From assembly GCF_001767295.1 (NCBI RefSeq), contig NZ_CP014944.1:1178001-1242000 (forward strand): DNA of 64,000 bases, read 5' to 3'. Shown piece after piece: positions 16,530 to 26,034 of this stretch. The DNA is from Colwellia sp. PAMC 20917. GTDB taxonomy: Bacteria; Pseudomonadota; Gammaproteobacteria; Enterobacterales; Alteromonadaceae. Each line of letters begins with the position of its first letter. Position 1 is the first letter of the stretch. Made by a program: the position numbers and the translations under genes. The notes under the pieces are model-generated. The model was given only the letters and a program-made list of their open reading frames with translations. It ran no database searches and was not told where the DNA came from.

Positions 16530-17315
16530 GTGAATATCTACAATAAAATCAAAATTTTAATTTTATTACTTAGCTTTTTTACGCTATCAACAAGCTCACA
16601 AGAGATTACTTTTCAGCCTCATATTGAAATCGTAACCGAGCACCTGCCCCCTTTTCAAATAGATACACCCAATAAAGTAATGGGATTTGCCACAGAAATA
16701 GTATCTTCGGCGCTGTCGAGTACACCGTACACATTTAATATCAGTGTCTATCCGTGGGCGAGATCACTTAATATGGCTTTGAATAAAGAAAACACCTGTA
16801 TCTATTCTATTGCCCGAACCCCTGCACGTGAAGAGCAATTTATTTGGGTAAATACCATCGCCGAGCGTAATATTTCTTTTATCGGTTTAACTGAACGAAA
16901 GCTAAGTATTACTTCATTAGAAGATGCAAAAAAACATATGATTGCCGTGATCCGTGACGATGTTACCCACCAACTTTTAGTGAAAGAAGGCTTTACAGAA
17001 GGTCTTAATTTATTTGTCGTTAATAATACTCATTCATTATTAATGCTGTTAGCTAAGCGTAAGAGTATCGATTTAATTTTAGCCGACGGATATACCATTA
17101 AGTATCGCGCTCAATTTAATAATTTAAACCCTAATTTATTTGAAAATGTTTACCAACTAAATACAAAGCCGTTAGACTATTATTTTGCCTGTAATATAAA
17201 AACATCACCCTATATAATTGAACAGTTACGCTATGCAATTAATCAACTGAAGATAACGGGAAAGATTGATAAAATAATCAGTGAGTGGCAATATCCTGTT
17301 ATAAGAGTTAATTAA
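16530..17315 (+). CDS. Periplasmic SBP_bac_3-type binding protein
   Basis: This is a solute-binding-protein fold of about 260 residues. The chosen GTG start gives a clean signal peptide (IKILILLLSFFTLSTSSQ). An AAGGA lies 14 bases upstream, a little far, and frames opening earlier add an unlikely N-terminus. The mature protein has IEIVTEHLPPFQ, MGFATEIVSSAL, YPWARSLNMAL and CIYSIARTPAREEQFIWV, the pattern of SBP_bac_3 proteins common in Alteromonadales that are not tied to an ABC transporter. No permease or ATPase gene lies nearby. It may sense or bind a small amino-acid-like ligand for a signalling partner. It precedes a LytTR-type gene on the same strand by 66 bp. Confidence 0.78.
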   Translation: MNIYNKIKILILLLSFFTLSTSSQEITFQPHIEIVTEHLPPFQIDTPNKVMGFATEIVSSALSSTPYTFNISVYPWARSLNMALNKENTCIYSIARTPAREEQFIWVNTIAERNISFIGLTERKLSITSLEDAKKHMIAVIRDDVTHQLLVKEGFTEGLNLFVVNNTHSLLMLLAKRKSIDLILADGYTIKYRAQFNNLNPNLFENVYQLNTKPLDYYFACNIKTSPYIIEQLRYAINQLKITGKIDKIISEWQYPVIRVN

Positions 17316-17381
17316 CGATAAAAACTTTATTGATAGTTTTAGTGTTATTAATTTTAAAAATCGGCAGCTAACGGTTAATAT

Positions 17382-17927
17382 ATGATACTTTTCTCTTCCA
17401 TTTTATATACTTTTGCTATTGGTTTGTTTCCAATCACTTTTATGTATCTTGTCAATCGCCATGCACAGAAAACGGCTTTACCAAGACAAGTTATCCAAAC
17501 TGACAATGCAACCAATCAACAAAATGAAAATGTTGTTAATAGTGAGCGATTATCAACTCTGCCATTAGCCTTAACCGGTGATAATAAAGGCGAAAAATTG
17601 CACTTAGCTTTATCACAGCTGTTATTTATAAAGTCTGCTGACAATTACTGTGAGTTAGCCATTATTAAAGATAACAACGTTAGCTATCAATTATTACGCA
17701 GTTCACTGATCAGTATCTTAAAACAACTTCCTGTTGACTCAACGGTGGTGCGCTGCCATCGCTCTTATGCCGTAAACCTAGCCTTAGTAGAACTTAGCAC
17801 CGGCAATGCTGGCGGTTTAAAATTAATGATGAAGCCCCTTAACGTTACTATCCCCGTATCTCGTTCTTATAAAACAAGCCTTGTCATTAGTCCCAAAAGC
17901 TTGTTAATCACCCCAATACATTGTTAG
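17382..17927 (+). CDS. LytTR-domain DNA-binding protein, apparently N-terminally truncated
   Basis: Residues ~70-170 form a LytTR DNA-binding domain (LSQLLFIKSADNYCELAI, LLRSSLISILKQLP, VVRCHRSYAVNLALVE, NVTIPVSRSY). The N-terminus holds one hydrophobic segment (ILYTFAIGLFPITFMYLV). Related membrane-anchored LytTR proteins usually carry several more segments before it, so this 181-residue version looks shortened. An in-frame stop lies just upstream of the ATG and no good ribosome binding site is visible. It would act as a membrane-tethered transcription regulator. Its neighbours include a GGDEF remnant and a frameshifted CPBP gene, which supports local decay. The domain is certain; whether the gene is functional is not. 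Confidence 0.7.
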   Translation: MILFSSILYTFAIGLFPITFMYLVNRHAQKTALPRQVIQTDNATNQQNENVVNSERLSTLPLALTGDNKGEKLHLALSQLLFIKSADNYCELAIIKDNNVSYQLLRSSLISILKQLPVDSTVVRCHRSYAVNLALVELSTGNAGGLKLMMKPLNVTIPVSRSYKTSLVISPKSLLITPIHC

Positions 17928-18025
17928 TAATACCTTTTATATTAGCTTACCCCTAATTTATGGATATTAAATTGAGTGTTAGTCATGCTTAATTTGAAAT
18001 TTAAACTTTAGTTAAGCAGGTAAAT

Positions 18026-18842
18026 ATGAATAACAAAATTAAAGCACTAATAATGAGCACTACCTTTATATTCTGTCGCTATATGATGAAATACTTTTGG
18101 GGTGACACTTGGAGTGAAGCTTTACTGGCACTAGATAATCAATCCCACCTTTTATTAACACCCGCGAGCTACCTCTTTATATAGTCCCTTAGTGTTAGTG
18201 GCAAGCTTACTATTTAAGGACGTTGATTTAACTGAAATTTTAGGCTTAAAAATAGTAGGATTTCAACATTACTTTTTAGCGGCTGTTGCCTGTTGCTTGC
18301 CGATGACAATCGGTTACGCCTATTTAAGTAGCGAGTTGAACCTTGCCCTATCAGGGATAATGGTTGGCTCGGTATACGCAGGTGTGTTCGAAGAAATTCT
18401 TTTTAGAGCGGTATTATTTGGCGTTTTATTTCGATATTGCCACTTAGGATTTATACCTGCTGCCTTATTTAGTTCGGTTATCTTTGGTTTTGGGCACATA
18501 TATCAAGGGCATGACCTAATATCAGCCTTTGCAGCTTTTGCGATAACTTCGGTCGCCGGTACTTGGTTTGCATGGTTATTTTGTGAATCTGGTTATCGAA
18601 TTTGGTTTCCTTTGTGGATGCATATTTTCATGAATGCAGCTTACGGAATATTTGGCATGTCAGGTGGTGCAGCGGGAGACTTAGCGGGCAATATATTTAA
18701 AGCAAGCTCAATTATTTTAACTTTGCTTTACATTCATCTGCTTGTTTGCCGTGGTAAAAAGCGTGAAATAACCTTTTTAAACTTGTGGAAAAGTCAGTCG
18801 ACCACAAGTACAAAAGCGACATTAACCACTCAAAGTATTTAA
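18026..18842 (+). pseudogene. CPBP family intramembrane protease, frameshifted
   Basis: An ATG at 18026 with AGG upstream opens a frame reading MNNKIKALIMSTTFIFCRYM that stops at about 18182. The remainder (PLVLVASLLFKDVDLTEILG onward) continues in another frame to 18842. Together they give about 270 residues, the usual CPBP length. The C-terminal part carries the family's glutamate motif (FEEILFRAVLFG), GFGHIYQG and a HIFMNAAYG helix, the membrane-embedded metal-binding sites. CPBP proteins are CAAX-protease-like intramembrane enzymes. One indel near 18170-18190 therefore breaks the gene unless the sequence is wrong. An alternative is a shorter protein started at an internal TTG or GTG near 18192. 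It lies 12 bp before a PspB-like gene. Confidence 0.72.
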
Positions 18843-18854
18843 AGGGAATTAACT

Positions 18855-19103
18855 ATGTTTGAATTATTTTTAGTCATGATAATACTGACATCACCAATAT
18901 TAATTATTATCTTGGTTCGCCATTACTTTCGTTACAAATCAGCAGCCAATCAACAATTATTAGCGTTACAAAAAGAAAGTAATAGTCATACCGCCATATC
19001 AACACAAAAGAAATTAGCTATACTGATTGAACGAGTGATCGTACTGGAGAAAATCGTCACCGATAGCAATACTACACTTCGCCAAGAGATAAAAAAATTA
19101 TAA
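18855..19103 (+). CDS. Small PspB-like membrane protein
   Basis: This 82-residue protein has one N-terminal membrane helix (LFLVMIILTSPILIIILV) followed by a basic stretch and a C-terminal amphipathic coiled coil (KLAILIERVIVLEKIVTDSNTTLRQEI). The layout and the RIxxLE-type coiled coil resemble phage-shock protein PspB and related small envelope-stress proteins. It follows the CPBP gene by 12 bp and may be translationally coupled. No pspA or pspC is nearby, so it is an orphan relative and its role is uncertain. Confidence 0.55.
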   Translation: MFELFLVMIILTSPILIIILVRHYFRYKSAANQQLLALQKESNSHTAISTQKKLAILIERVIVLEKIVTDSNTTLRQEIKKL

Positions 19104-19209
19104 TGATGTTACTGCTATCTCTGCTATATGACCGTAATTATTAAGTCGCTAACTCGACCTAAACAGTGGTATCGGTGTTGTTCGTTATTTTATCAACAAA
19201 AGTGACGCC

Positions 19210-19572
19210 TTAACGCTGATATTCATGGGCCTTTAAAACATCTAATGAGACCACTGTTAGTGCTTTTTGGTTAGTTGCCTCAAGCACAATAGGTGGAGCA
19301 ACATTGGCTGCAATAGCGTGATACCAACGCACAGCGCATAAACACCATTTATCACCCGCTTTTAAGCCGGGAAAATTATATTGATAATTAGGGCTGATCA
19401 GATCATTGCCTTGTAATTTTGAGAACTGGAGAAAATCGTCGGTCATAATTGCGCAGACACTGTGGTTACCAAAGTCTACTTCGGGCACAAAACAAAACCC
19501 TTTTCGGGTATAGCCCGTATTGCTACAACATAACTCTAAATCTGTACCTAATACATTCAATTGATTGTCCAT
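19210..19572 (-). CDS. DUF2237 family protein
   Basis: This 120-residue protein carries the conserved features of DUF2237: NVLGTDLELCC at the start, TRKGFC, HSVCAIMTDDFLQFSK, GNDLISPN, FPGLKAGDKWCLCAVRW and APPIVLEATNQKAL. The many conserved Cys residues are typical of the family, whose biochemical role is unknown. It is cytoplasmic. Its start codon is only 11 bases from that of the divergent UbiG-like gene, so the two promoters must overlap neighbouring coding sequence. The family assignment is firm. Confidence 0.9.
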   Translation of the reverse strand: MDNQLNVLGTDLELCCSNTGYTRKGFCFVPEVDFGNHSVCAIMTDDFLQFSKLQGNDLISPNYQYNFPGLKAGDKWCLCAVRWYHAIAANVAPPIVLEATNQKALTVVSLDVLKAHEYQR

Positions 19573-19583
19573 AAAGGTGCCTT

Positions 19584-20417
19584 GTGTTAATTAACAAAAA
19601 TAAAATGGATATACCTACCATGTTAGACAAAAGTAAGCTTAGTCCAGTGAAAAATAATACCATTAAACACACGCCAGCTGGTAATTTTAGTCCAGCAGAA
19701 ATCGCTAAATTTAATAAGTTCGCTGAAAGTTGGTGGGATCCAAACGGTCAATACAAAACGGCACTCGAATTCAATCGAGTACGCGTGGCGTATTTTATTG
19801 CAGAAATTTGCGCCTTCTATGGTCGCGATCCTAATCATATAGCACCACTGCTAGGATTAAAAATTTTAGATGTTGGCTGCGGCGCAGGTCTGGTTTGCGA
19901 ACCTTTAGCAAAAGCCGGAGCCACAGTGGTCGGTATAGACGTGAGTGAGATAAGTATTGAAGTAGCAAAACGCCATGCGGTGAAATCTCAACTTGATATT
20001 GAGTATCGCCACGAACATGCGCAACATACCAGCATAAGCGATGAACATCGCTACGATGTGGTGATTAATGCGGAGGTCATCGAGCATGTACCTAACCAAA
20101 AAGACTTAGTAAAACAGTGTAGCCAATTATGCAAAGTGGGTGGCTGTGTGGTAATGGCAACGCTAAATCGCACGATTAAATCCTACTTAGTCGGCATTCT
20201 TGGCGCTGAATATATTATGCGTTATTTACCTATAGGTACACACAGCTGGCGTGCCTTTGTAACACCACTTGAATTAAACACTATGGCGACGCTAGCACAT
20301 ATGCACTTGGTGACAGAAATTGGCATGGCCTACAGTCTCCTAACCAAAAATTGGCGTACAACCTCAAGTTTAGAAGTCAATTATGTACAACTATATAAAC
20401 GACTAACAGCCAGTTAA
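19584..20417 (+). CDS. ubiG: UbiG-like SAM-dependent O-methyltransferase
   Basis: This 277-residue protein has a class I SAM-binding fold: motif I LDVGCGAGLVCEPLAKAGA, motif II VVGIDVSEISIEVAKRHA, then VVINAEVIEHV. The N-terminal signature (FNKFAESWWDPNGQYKTALE) and C-terminal HSWRAFVTPLEL match the 3-demethylubiquinol/polyprenyl-dihydroxybenzoate methyltransferase UbiG. It would add the two O-methyl groups of ubiquinone at the inner membrane face. I start at the GTG with AAAGG 6 bases upstream; ATGs at 19605 and 19620 are alternatives. The sequence looks nearer to the alphaproteobacterial variant than to the enteric one, so a second, diverged UbiG or a related enzyme is possible. Confidence 0.75.
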   Translation: MLINKNKMDIPTMLDKSKLSPVKNNTIKHTPAGNFSPAEIAKFNKFAESWWDPNGQYKTALEFNRVRVAYFIAEICAFYGRDPNHIAPLLGLKILDVGCGAGLVCEPLAKAGATVVGIDVSEISIEVAKRHAVKSQLDIEYRHEHAQHTSISDEHRYDVVINAEVIEHVPNQKDLVKQCSQLCKVGGCVVMATLNRTIKSYLVGILGAEYIMRYLPIGTHSWRAFVTPLELNTMATLAHMHLVTEIGMAYSLLTKNWRTTSSLEVNYVQLYKRLTAS

Positions 20418-20743
20418 CCTTTCAATAATATCGGCTATAGGAAACAGACAATCACTTATTTAAATAGCCGATAATTGCCTGATAATAAATGTAAACGTGC
20501 CAACATATTCACGCTGCTAAGCAATACCAAGATCAATGACAGGTCAACGGGGTAGTGCCCCCTAATGATAGAAAACACCTGTTTGGACAGATACCTGCTA
20601 CTTTATTTACTAAAAAATCGTAATCTTACCTTGCAATAACACTCGTTTTATTATTAATACAATACTAATAGGTAAACACTGTGCAATAGAGTAAGTATTA
20701 ATATCTTAATTTTCCATCAATCAAAATTGGCTAGAAAGCCGAT
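20418..20743. other. Intergenic region with one inverted repeat
   Basis: TCGGCTA at 20431-20437 pairs with TAGCCGA at 20465-20471 around a long loop. There is no T-run, so it is not a clear terminator. Nothing else is recognised. Confidence 0.4.
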
Positions 20744-21496
20744 ATGAATAATATAGTTAAGCAAGCGATTGTTGTTATATTATTGTTTGTATTCTCATGG
20801 GCAAGTTATGCTCAGCAACTGAGATTTGTTACAGAAGATTTACCCCCCTTTCATTTTATGGGCGCAGATAACAAACCTGCTGGAGCTTTAGTTGAAGTTA
20901 TTGAAGCTTTAATGATTAAAACTCAGTTTTCTGCTCAAATCGAGTTTATACCTTTTGCACGTAGTTATGATTTAGCCCTAAATAATAAAAATATTTTTAT
21001 GCTCTCTTTAATGAAGAGTTCTGACCGCAAAGATCTTTTCCAGTGGGTTGGTCAAATATTCAAGAGCAAAGCTTTTTTGGTGGGTCTTCGCAACCGCGAA
21101 GATATCAATATTAGTAATATTGAAGAGGCAAAGTCGTTTGTCGTGGGTACAATCCGTGGCTATCACTCGGAGCAATATTTAAAAAACACAGGCTTTCTAG
21201 AGCAAAAAAATTTACATTTGTCCGTTAGTTATAAACATATGTGGAGCATGCTCTTTGAACAACGAATAGACTTTATTTTAACAAACTTTATTGCAGTAGA
21301 TAGAGAAATGAAGAGTATTGGGTTTAACAAAGATGACATTAAACCTTTTATTGAACTACATGATTTTCCTGGCGATCTTTTCATCGCGACTGGACTTAAA
21401 ACAGCAGATAAAACAGTGACTATTTTATCTGCTGCATTACAACAAATAAAAGCCGATGGCACCTATAAAAACATTATGGATAAGTGGGGTTTATAA
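20744..21496 (+). CDS. Periplasmic SBP_bac_3-type binding protein
   Basis: This 250-residue protein has a signal peptide (VVILLFVFSWASYAQQ) and the SBP_bac_3 pattern RFVTEDLPPFHFMG, PAGALVEVIEALM, IEFIPFARSYDLAL and FVVGTIRGYHSEQYL. It is one of three such orphan binding proteins in the window (also near 16.5 and 38.9 kb), each without an ABC permease or ATPase. The family is often used in Alteromonadales as stand-alone ligand-binding proteins, possibly for amino-acid-like cues. It is a single gene with its own promoter; the function is otherwise unknown. Confidence 0.8.
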   Translation: MNNIVKQAIVVILLFVFSWASYAQQLRFVTEDLPPFHFMGADNKPAGALVEVIEALMIKTQFSAQIEFIPFARSYDLALNNKNIFMLSLMKSSDRKDLFQWVGQIFKSKAFLVGLRNREDINISNIEEAKSFVVGTIRGYHSEQYLKNTGFLEQKNLHLSVSYKHMWSMLFEQRIDFILTNFIAVDREMKSIGFNKDDIKPFIELHDFPGDLFIATGLKTADKTVTILSAALQQIKADGTYKNIMDKWGL

Positions 21497-21892
21497 GTAG
21501 CATAAATGCTATTCAACCAATCCATTTCGGCTCTAGTAACCATGAGGTCCTTGAAATCAAGCCTCAAGGAATGGCAGTTTATTACTTAGACATAGTTTAT
21601 CAAATTTTAGGCCTAGTGATCAGGCCCAGCTTTTTACAAAGATGAACGACAGGATATTGTTCATAATCTCCGTAATTGTTTATTTCACCACATAGCTTTA
21701 ATCAGCAAAGTTATAATTTAGCTGTTGACGTGCTAATTGTTAGATTAGCACGTAGCAAATTAATACAGGTTCATTTTTCAAAGCCAACTCTTAATGTTTT
21801 TCTGATGACTAACATAGTCATAAAATTCAAGTTTCTATTTTTAATACATTGTTGTTCGAAATGTTGTTAGAAGAAAATAAAGGCCATAAGTC
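21497..21892. other. Intergenic region with a perfect hairpin upstream of prsT
   Basis: ACGTGCTAAT and its complement ATTAGCACGT form a perfect 10-base stem with a 6-base loop at 21728-21753, 140 bp before the TPR gene. It is not followed by a T-run, so it may be an operator or RNA structure rather than a terminator. Nothing else is recognised. Confidence 0.5.
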
Positions 21893-24718
21893 ATGATGAA
21901 AAAAATACGGAAATTAATTATCTCCTTTATTCAAATCACTGCCGTGTTAATGGTAAATACGGTAATGGCAGCAAACAGTGAAAAAAACCATTATGAAGCT
22001 GCACTTCAAGCATATAACCAAGGAGATATTGAAACAGCTTATATTCATTTAAAAAATGCTTTGCAGCAAAGTGAACGTAATTTACCGGCTAAATTATTAC
22101 TCGCCAAGGTTTTAATTGATAAAAATTCTTACCCTGCTGCTGAGCAAGAGCTCAATGATCTACTTGCTCAAGGTGTTGATAATAATTTAATTGTTTTTCC
22201 ACTTGGTGAGAGCATTTTAAATCAAGGTAAATTTGATCAAGCCTTAACGTTTGCCAGTAAGATGACGCTTAAAAAAGAAGGCGAGTTAGCGTATAGCCAA
22301 ATAAAAGCACGAGCTTATGTCAGCTTAGATGACCTAAAAAACGCCCAAATAACCTACCAAAGTATCCTCACTCTGTATGCCAATAATATTGACGCATTAT
22401 TAGGGTTAGCAACGGTTTATATTTATCAAAAAAATAATATCAAAGCTAAGGTACTGCTTACTAAAGCAAACAAAATTGCGCCTAATAACGAAATACTCTG
22501 GCAATTAAAAGGTCACCTTGCTCGTAGTGATGGTCAATTTAATGATGCTATTAACTACTTAACTAAAGCGAATGAACTGAATCCGAAAAACATTGAAACG
22601 TTGCGAATTTTAATTGGCTGTTATGTCGATATTCAAAACTTTAACATGGCTAATCAGGTTGCTGACAAAGTACTTGAGGTCGCAGAAAATGACCCTCAAA
22701 CAACATTTATGAAGGCCCTCATTTTAAAAGAGCTTAACCAAGTAGAATTATCAATAAAAGTGCTTGTTGAACTCAGTAATCAATTATCTAAGCTTGATGA
22801 GTCATATCTCCTTTCTCAACCACAATTATTATTGCTTGATGCCATGAGTAGTTATGCTCAAGAAAATTGGATACAAGCTGAAAGTAAATTCAAAAGGTAT
22901 CTAAGTCAAAGCTCTACTCAAACTGAAATGAGTGAAATCATGTTGCTTGCTGATGTTTACCAGCAACAGCAAGAGCCAAAACATGCCTTATTATTACTCG
23001 AAAAAAATGAGAAAGATCTGATCTTCAATAAACAGTACGCCTTGATATTAGCTGGCTTATATCTTAAATTTGACCAAAATTATAAAGCTGATTTTGTTTT
23101 ATCAAAACTGCGCGTTGATTACCCTAAAGATGAAGCGGTGTTGATTCTCTCAGCCAATGTACTAGAAGGCTCAGGCCGTATTGAACAAGCACTTGCTTTA
23201 TTAGAAGACGCAAATATCAAAGGGGGTGAAAATTATCAATACGCTTTATCACTGTTGTCATTAAGGGTAGGTGCTTTTCAAAAAAGCTTAAATTATATAA
23301 CACCATTAACCGATATTTATCCAGAAAATGTTAGCTATCATTTGATAACTGCACAAATATTGATTGAATTGCAACAATTTAGCCAAGCCCAAAAAATTAT
23401 AGAAAGATTGTATCTAAAACAGCCACAAAATAGTGAAATCAGTACCAGTTATGCATTATTACAACTTAATCTTGGCAAACTAGACTTAGCAAGAAAGATA
23501 TTGAGCGATGTACTAAATAAAAATAAAAATAATAATCAAAGTGCATTATTACTTGCCAAAGTTGAATATCGTCTTGGTAATAAAGAGGCGGCTATTGCTG
23601 GGTTTGAGCAGCAAGCTAAAATACCATCGGTAAAGACAGTTGCACTAACTGAGTTAACGAATATTTATATTGCTGAACAAAAATGGCAAGATGCACTGTT
23701 AGTTATTGACCAAATGTTGCGGGATAACAGACTAAATATTCAAGCTTTATTTAAAAAAGCTGAAGTATTATTATTATTAGAGCAACCAAAAAAGTCTCAA
23801 CGTAAATTAGATATATTGGCGGGATTGGTTGATGAAAATGTGCCACTATTAATGAAACTAAGTCGACTACAACTAAAAGTAGAAGACTTTGCTGGCGCAG
23901 AGTATAGTCGGGAAAAAGCCTTTAAATTTGCTCCTAATTCACTACCCATTGTTATTGAACTTATTAAGATTAAAATTCAGTTAAATAAAATTAACGAAGC
24001 CATTGAGTTACTTGCACAAACTCAACAAAGAATACCTAAAGACAATGTCGAGCTTACTATTTTACAAGGCGATATTTATAATGCTGGCAATAATAAGCTT
24101 CAAGCTTTTAATTCATACTTAAAGGCGGTTAAGCAAGATCATACTAATTTAACGGCTTTAAGCAAGTTATATCAAATCAGTAAAACAGCCTCTTTGTCAG
24201 AAAAATTTATTGCCGAATTAAACAAGCTTATCACTGAATATCCTCAATTATTATTGCATCGCCATTTGTTGGCGGATCATTTACTAGAAAACAAACACTT
24301 TGAAAAAGCAAAAAAACAATATCAAATACTGCTTAAAAATAATATACCACCAACAAAAAGAGCGTTAGCACTGAATAATTTAGCGACTATTTATATTAGA
24401 GATAAGAGCTTTGCTTTGGCAATAGAAACCGCTAAACAAGCTTTGAACCTTGACCCTAGAATGCCTTCCATTATAGATACTATTGGCTGGGCATTGGTTT
24501 TATCTGAAGAGTTAGATTTGGGTCTATCTTACTTAAGACAGGCATTCAGTTTATCTTCCACTAGCCCAGATATTCAGTACCATATTGCTTATACCCTAGC
24601 GAAGTTGCAGCGTATCCATGAGGCAAAAAAAGTATTAATTAAATTAATCGCTTTACCTGATGATTTTGAAGAACATCAATTGGCTCAACAATTATTTGAT
24701 AAATTAGAAAAAAAATAA
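21893..24718 (+). CDS. prsT: PEP-CTERM system TPR-repeat protein PrsT-like
   Basis: This 941-residue secreted protein has a signal peptide of about 24 residues (cleaved after VMA) and then about twenty tetratricopeptide repeats from residue 30 to the end, including KNHYEAALQAYNQGDIETAYIHLKNAL, IDALLGLATVYIYQKNNI and LNNLATIYIRDKSFALAIETAKQALNLDP. Length and repeat style match the PEP-CTERM-associated TPR protein PrsT, although that family is usually a lipoprotein and I see no lipobox here. It is directly followed by two PEP-CTERM genes, which supports the assignment. It is thought to assist export or assembly of sorted proteins and exopolysaccharide. The exosortase gene is not in the window. 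Confidence 0.8.
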   Translation: MMKKIRKLIISFIQITAVLMVNTVMAANSEKNHYEAALQAYNQGDIETAYIHLKNALQQSERNLPAKLLLAKVLIDKNSYPAAEQELNDLLAQGVDNNLIVFPLGESILNQGKFDQALTFASKMTLKKEGELAYSQIKARAYVSLDDLKNAQITYQSILTLYANNIDALLGLATVYIYQKNNIKAKVLLTKANKIAPNNEILWQLKGHLARSDGQFNDAINYLTKANELNPKNIETLRILIGCYVDIQNFNMANQVADKVLEVAENDPQTTFMKALILKELNQVELSIKVLVELSNQLSKLDESYLLSQPQLLLLDAMSSYAQENWIQAESKFKRYLSQSSTQTEMSEIMLLADVYQQQQEPKHALLLLEKNEKDLIFNKQYALILAGLYLKFDQNYKADFVLSKLRVDYPKDEAVLILSANVLEGSGRIEQALALLEDANIKGGENYQYALSLLSLRVGAFQKSLNYITPLTDIYPENVSYHLITAQILIELQQFSQAQKIIERLYLKQPQNSEISTSYALLQLNLGKLDLARKILSDVLNKNKNNNQSALLLAKVEYRLGNKEAAIAGFEQQAKIPSVKTVALTELTNIYIAEQKWQDALLVIDQMLRDNRLNIQALFKKAEVLLLLEQPKKSQRKLDILAGLVDENVPLLMKLSRLQLKVEDFAGAEYSREKAFKFAPNSLPIVIELIKIKIQLNKINEAIELLAQTQQRIPKDNVELTILQGDIYNAGNNKLQAFNSYLKAVKQDHTNLTALSKLYQISKTASLSEKFIAELNKLITEYPQLLLHRHLLADHLLENKHFEKAKKQYQILLKNNIPPTKRALALNNLATIYIRDKSFALAIETAKQALNLDPRMPSIIDTIGWALVLSEELDLGLSYLRQAFSLSSTSPDIQYHIAYTLAKLQRIHEAKKVLIKLIALPDDFEEHQLAQQLFDKLEKK

Positions 24719-24885
24719 ACAAAATTTACAACAACCTAACAAATAAAGGTAATTACATTTACAATTAAGTGTGTATTTATTGTACAAATGCCCTGCTCCC
24801 ACCTATTATATATTGTGTAAAGTATACAACTTATGGATTAAGTTTTTCCTTCTGTAATTTTAAGATATATGACATGGAGTCTACT

Positions 24886-26034
24886 ATGCAGCGCCTCACA
24901 CACCTCTTATTTATCTTAACGATAATCTTAGTTTCTAGTGCAAACGCAAGTTTTCACCCTCTGTTAGATTCAGACCTCAATGATCTATCAGTCTATGCTA
25001 ACGGTACGATAACAATGGCTGATGGTGTGATTACTCATGGTAATATGCAGGCCCTCACCACAATAACATTAGCGGCCAATGGCCAAGTTGGTGGCAATAT
25101 TGAGGCTGGCTCTACAGCAACCCTAAGCGATAATGTTATTGTCAATGGCTATATAGAAGCGAGCACTACCGCAACGCTAGGCGCCAATGTAAACGTTATC
25201 GGTAAGGTTCAAACGGGTACCACAGCAACCTTCGGCGCCGGTGTGTATGTTGAGGGAAATATTGAAGCAGGAAGCACAGTAACATTAGAGCAAAATGCAG
25301 AGGTTATGGGGAATGTTGTAGCAGGAACCACAGTGACCATAGCTGCGGGGTCACATATTTATCAAGATGTTGATGCCGGAACTACGGCAACCATTGCTGA
25401 TGATGTAGACATTGATGGAGACCTTACCAGCAGCTCATCAAAAGCCCCACCTCCTGCTCCTGTTGTTACCAGTAAAGAAAATCAAATTACCACGGTGCAA
25501 GCCGAGCTAAAAGCATTGGTAACCGATGGAGAACTAGATTGGGATGATTTTGGCGACAACGATGAGTCACTCGTCGCTGGCGTCTATAATTCTGTTAATT
25601 ATCTCACTATTGCCGCAGGAAAAACACTGACCTTAGATGGCAATGGTATGGATGGCTCTTGGGTTTTCAATATTGCCAATAATCTAAGCTTTGGCATTAA
25701 CTCCAAGGTCGTATTGTTAAACGTCACCGATAACAGCAGTATTCTTTGGAACGTACTGGGAGAAAGCACAGCAGGCTTAACATCACTTGGGGCAGGTGCA
25801 GAAGTTAGAGGTCATATTCTTTCTAAGGGAGCCATTGATGGCGGGGCTATTTCTTTAGTAACAGGTATAGGTGACAGTTGTGGTGGTGTTTTTTCAGCAA
25901 CTAGTACTGTCACATTTGCCGCAAGTAGTATCATTGGACATCAAGGTTGCGGGGCGGTTGACGTACCTGAGCCTGCCACTATTTGGTTATTAGGTTTAGG
26001 TCTATTTATGATAGTAAATAGAAAGCAGAGATAA
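24886..26034 (+). CDS. PEP-CTERM secreted protein with beta-helix and ice-binding-like domain
   Basis: This 382-residue protein has a signal peptide (LLFILTIILVSSANA). I chose this ATG because GGAG lies 8 bases upstream. Residues ~35-170 hold seven or eight repeats of about 18 residues with a TTxTLxxxxxVxGNIEAG rhythm, a right-handed beta-helix. Residues ~185-340 resemble the DUF3494 ice-binding fold (AGVYNSVNYLTIAAGKTLTL, GSWVFNI, ILWNVLG, LGAGAEVRGHIL). The tail VPEPATIWLLGLGLFMIVNRK is a PEP-CTERM sorting signal for exosortase. It is exported and probably attached or released at the cell surface; ice or polymer binding is inferred from the fold. Its last 164 bp are repeated in tandem downstream. 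Confidence 0.85.
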   Translation: MQRLTHLLFILTIILVSSANASFHPLLDSDLNDLSVYANGTITMADGVITHGNMQALTTITLAANGQVGGNIEAGSTATLSDNVIVNGYIEASTTATLGANVNVIGKVQTGTTATFGAGVYVEGNIEAGSTVTLEQNAEVMGNVVAGTTVTIAAGSHIYQDVDAGTTATIADDVDIDGDLTSSSSKAPPPAPVVTSKENQITTVQAELKALVTDGELDWDDFGDNDESLVAGVYNSVNYLTIAAGKTLTLDGNGMDGSWVFNIANNLSFGINSKVVLLNVTDNSSILWNVLGESTAGLTSLGAGAEVRGHILSKGAIDGGAISLVTGIGDSCGGVFSATSTVTFAASSIIGHQGCGAVDVPEPATIWLLGLGLFMIVNRKQR

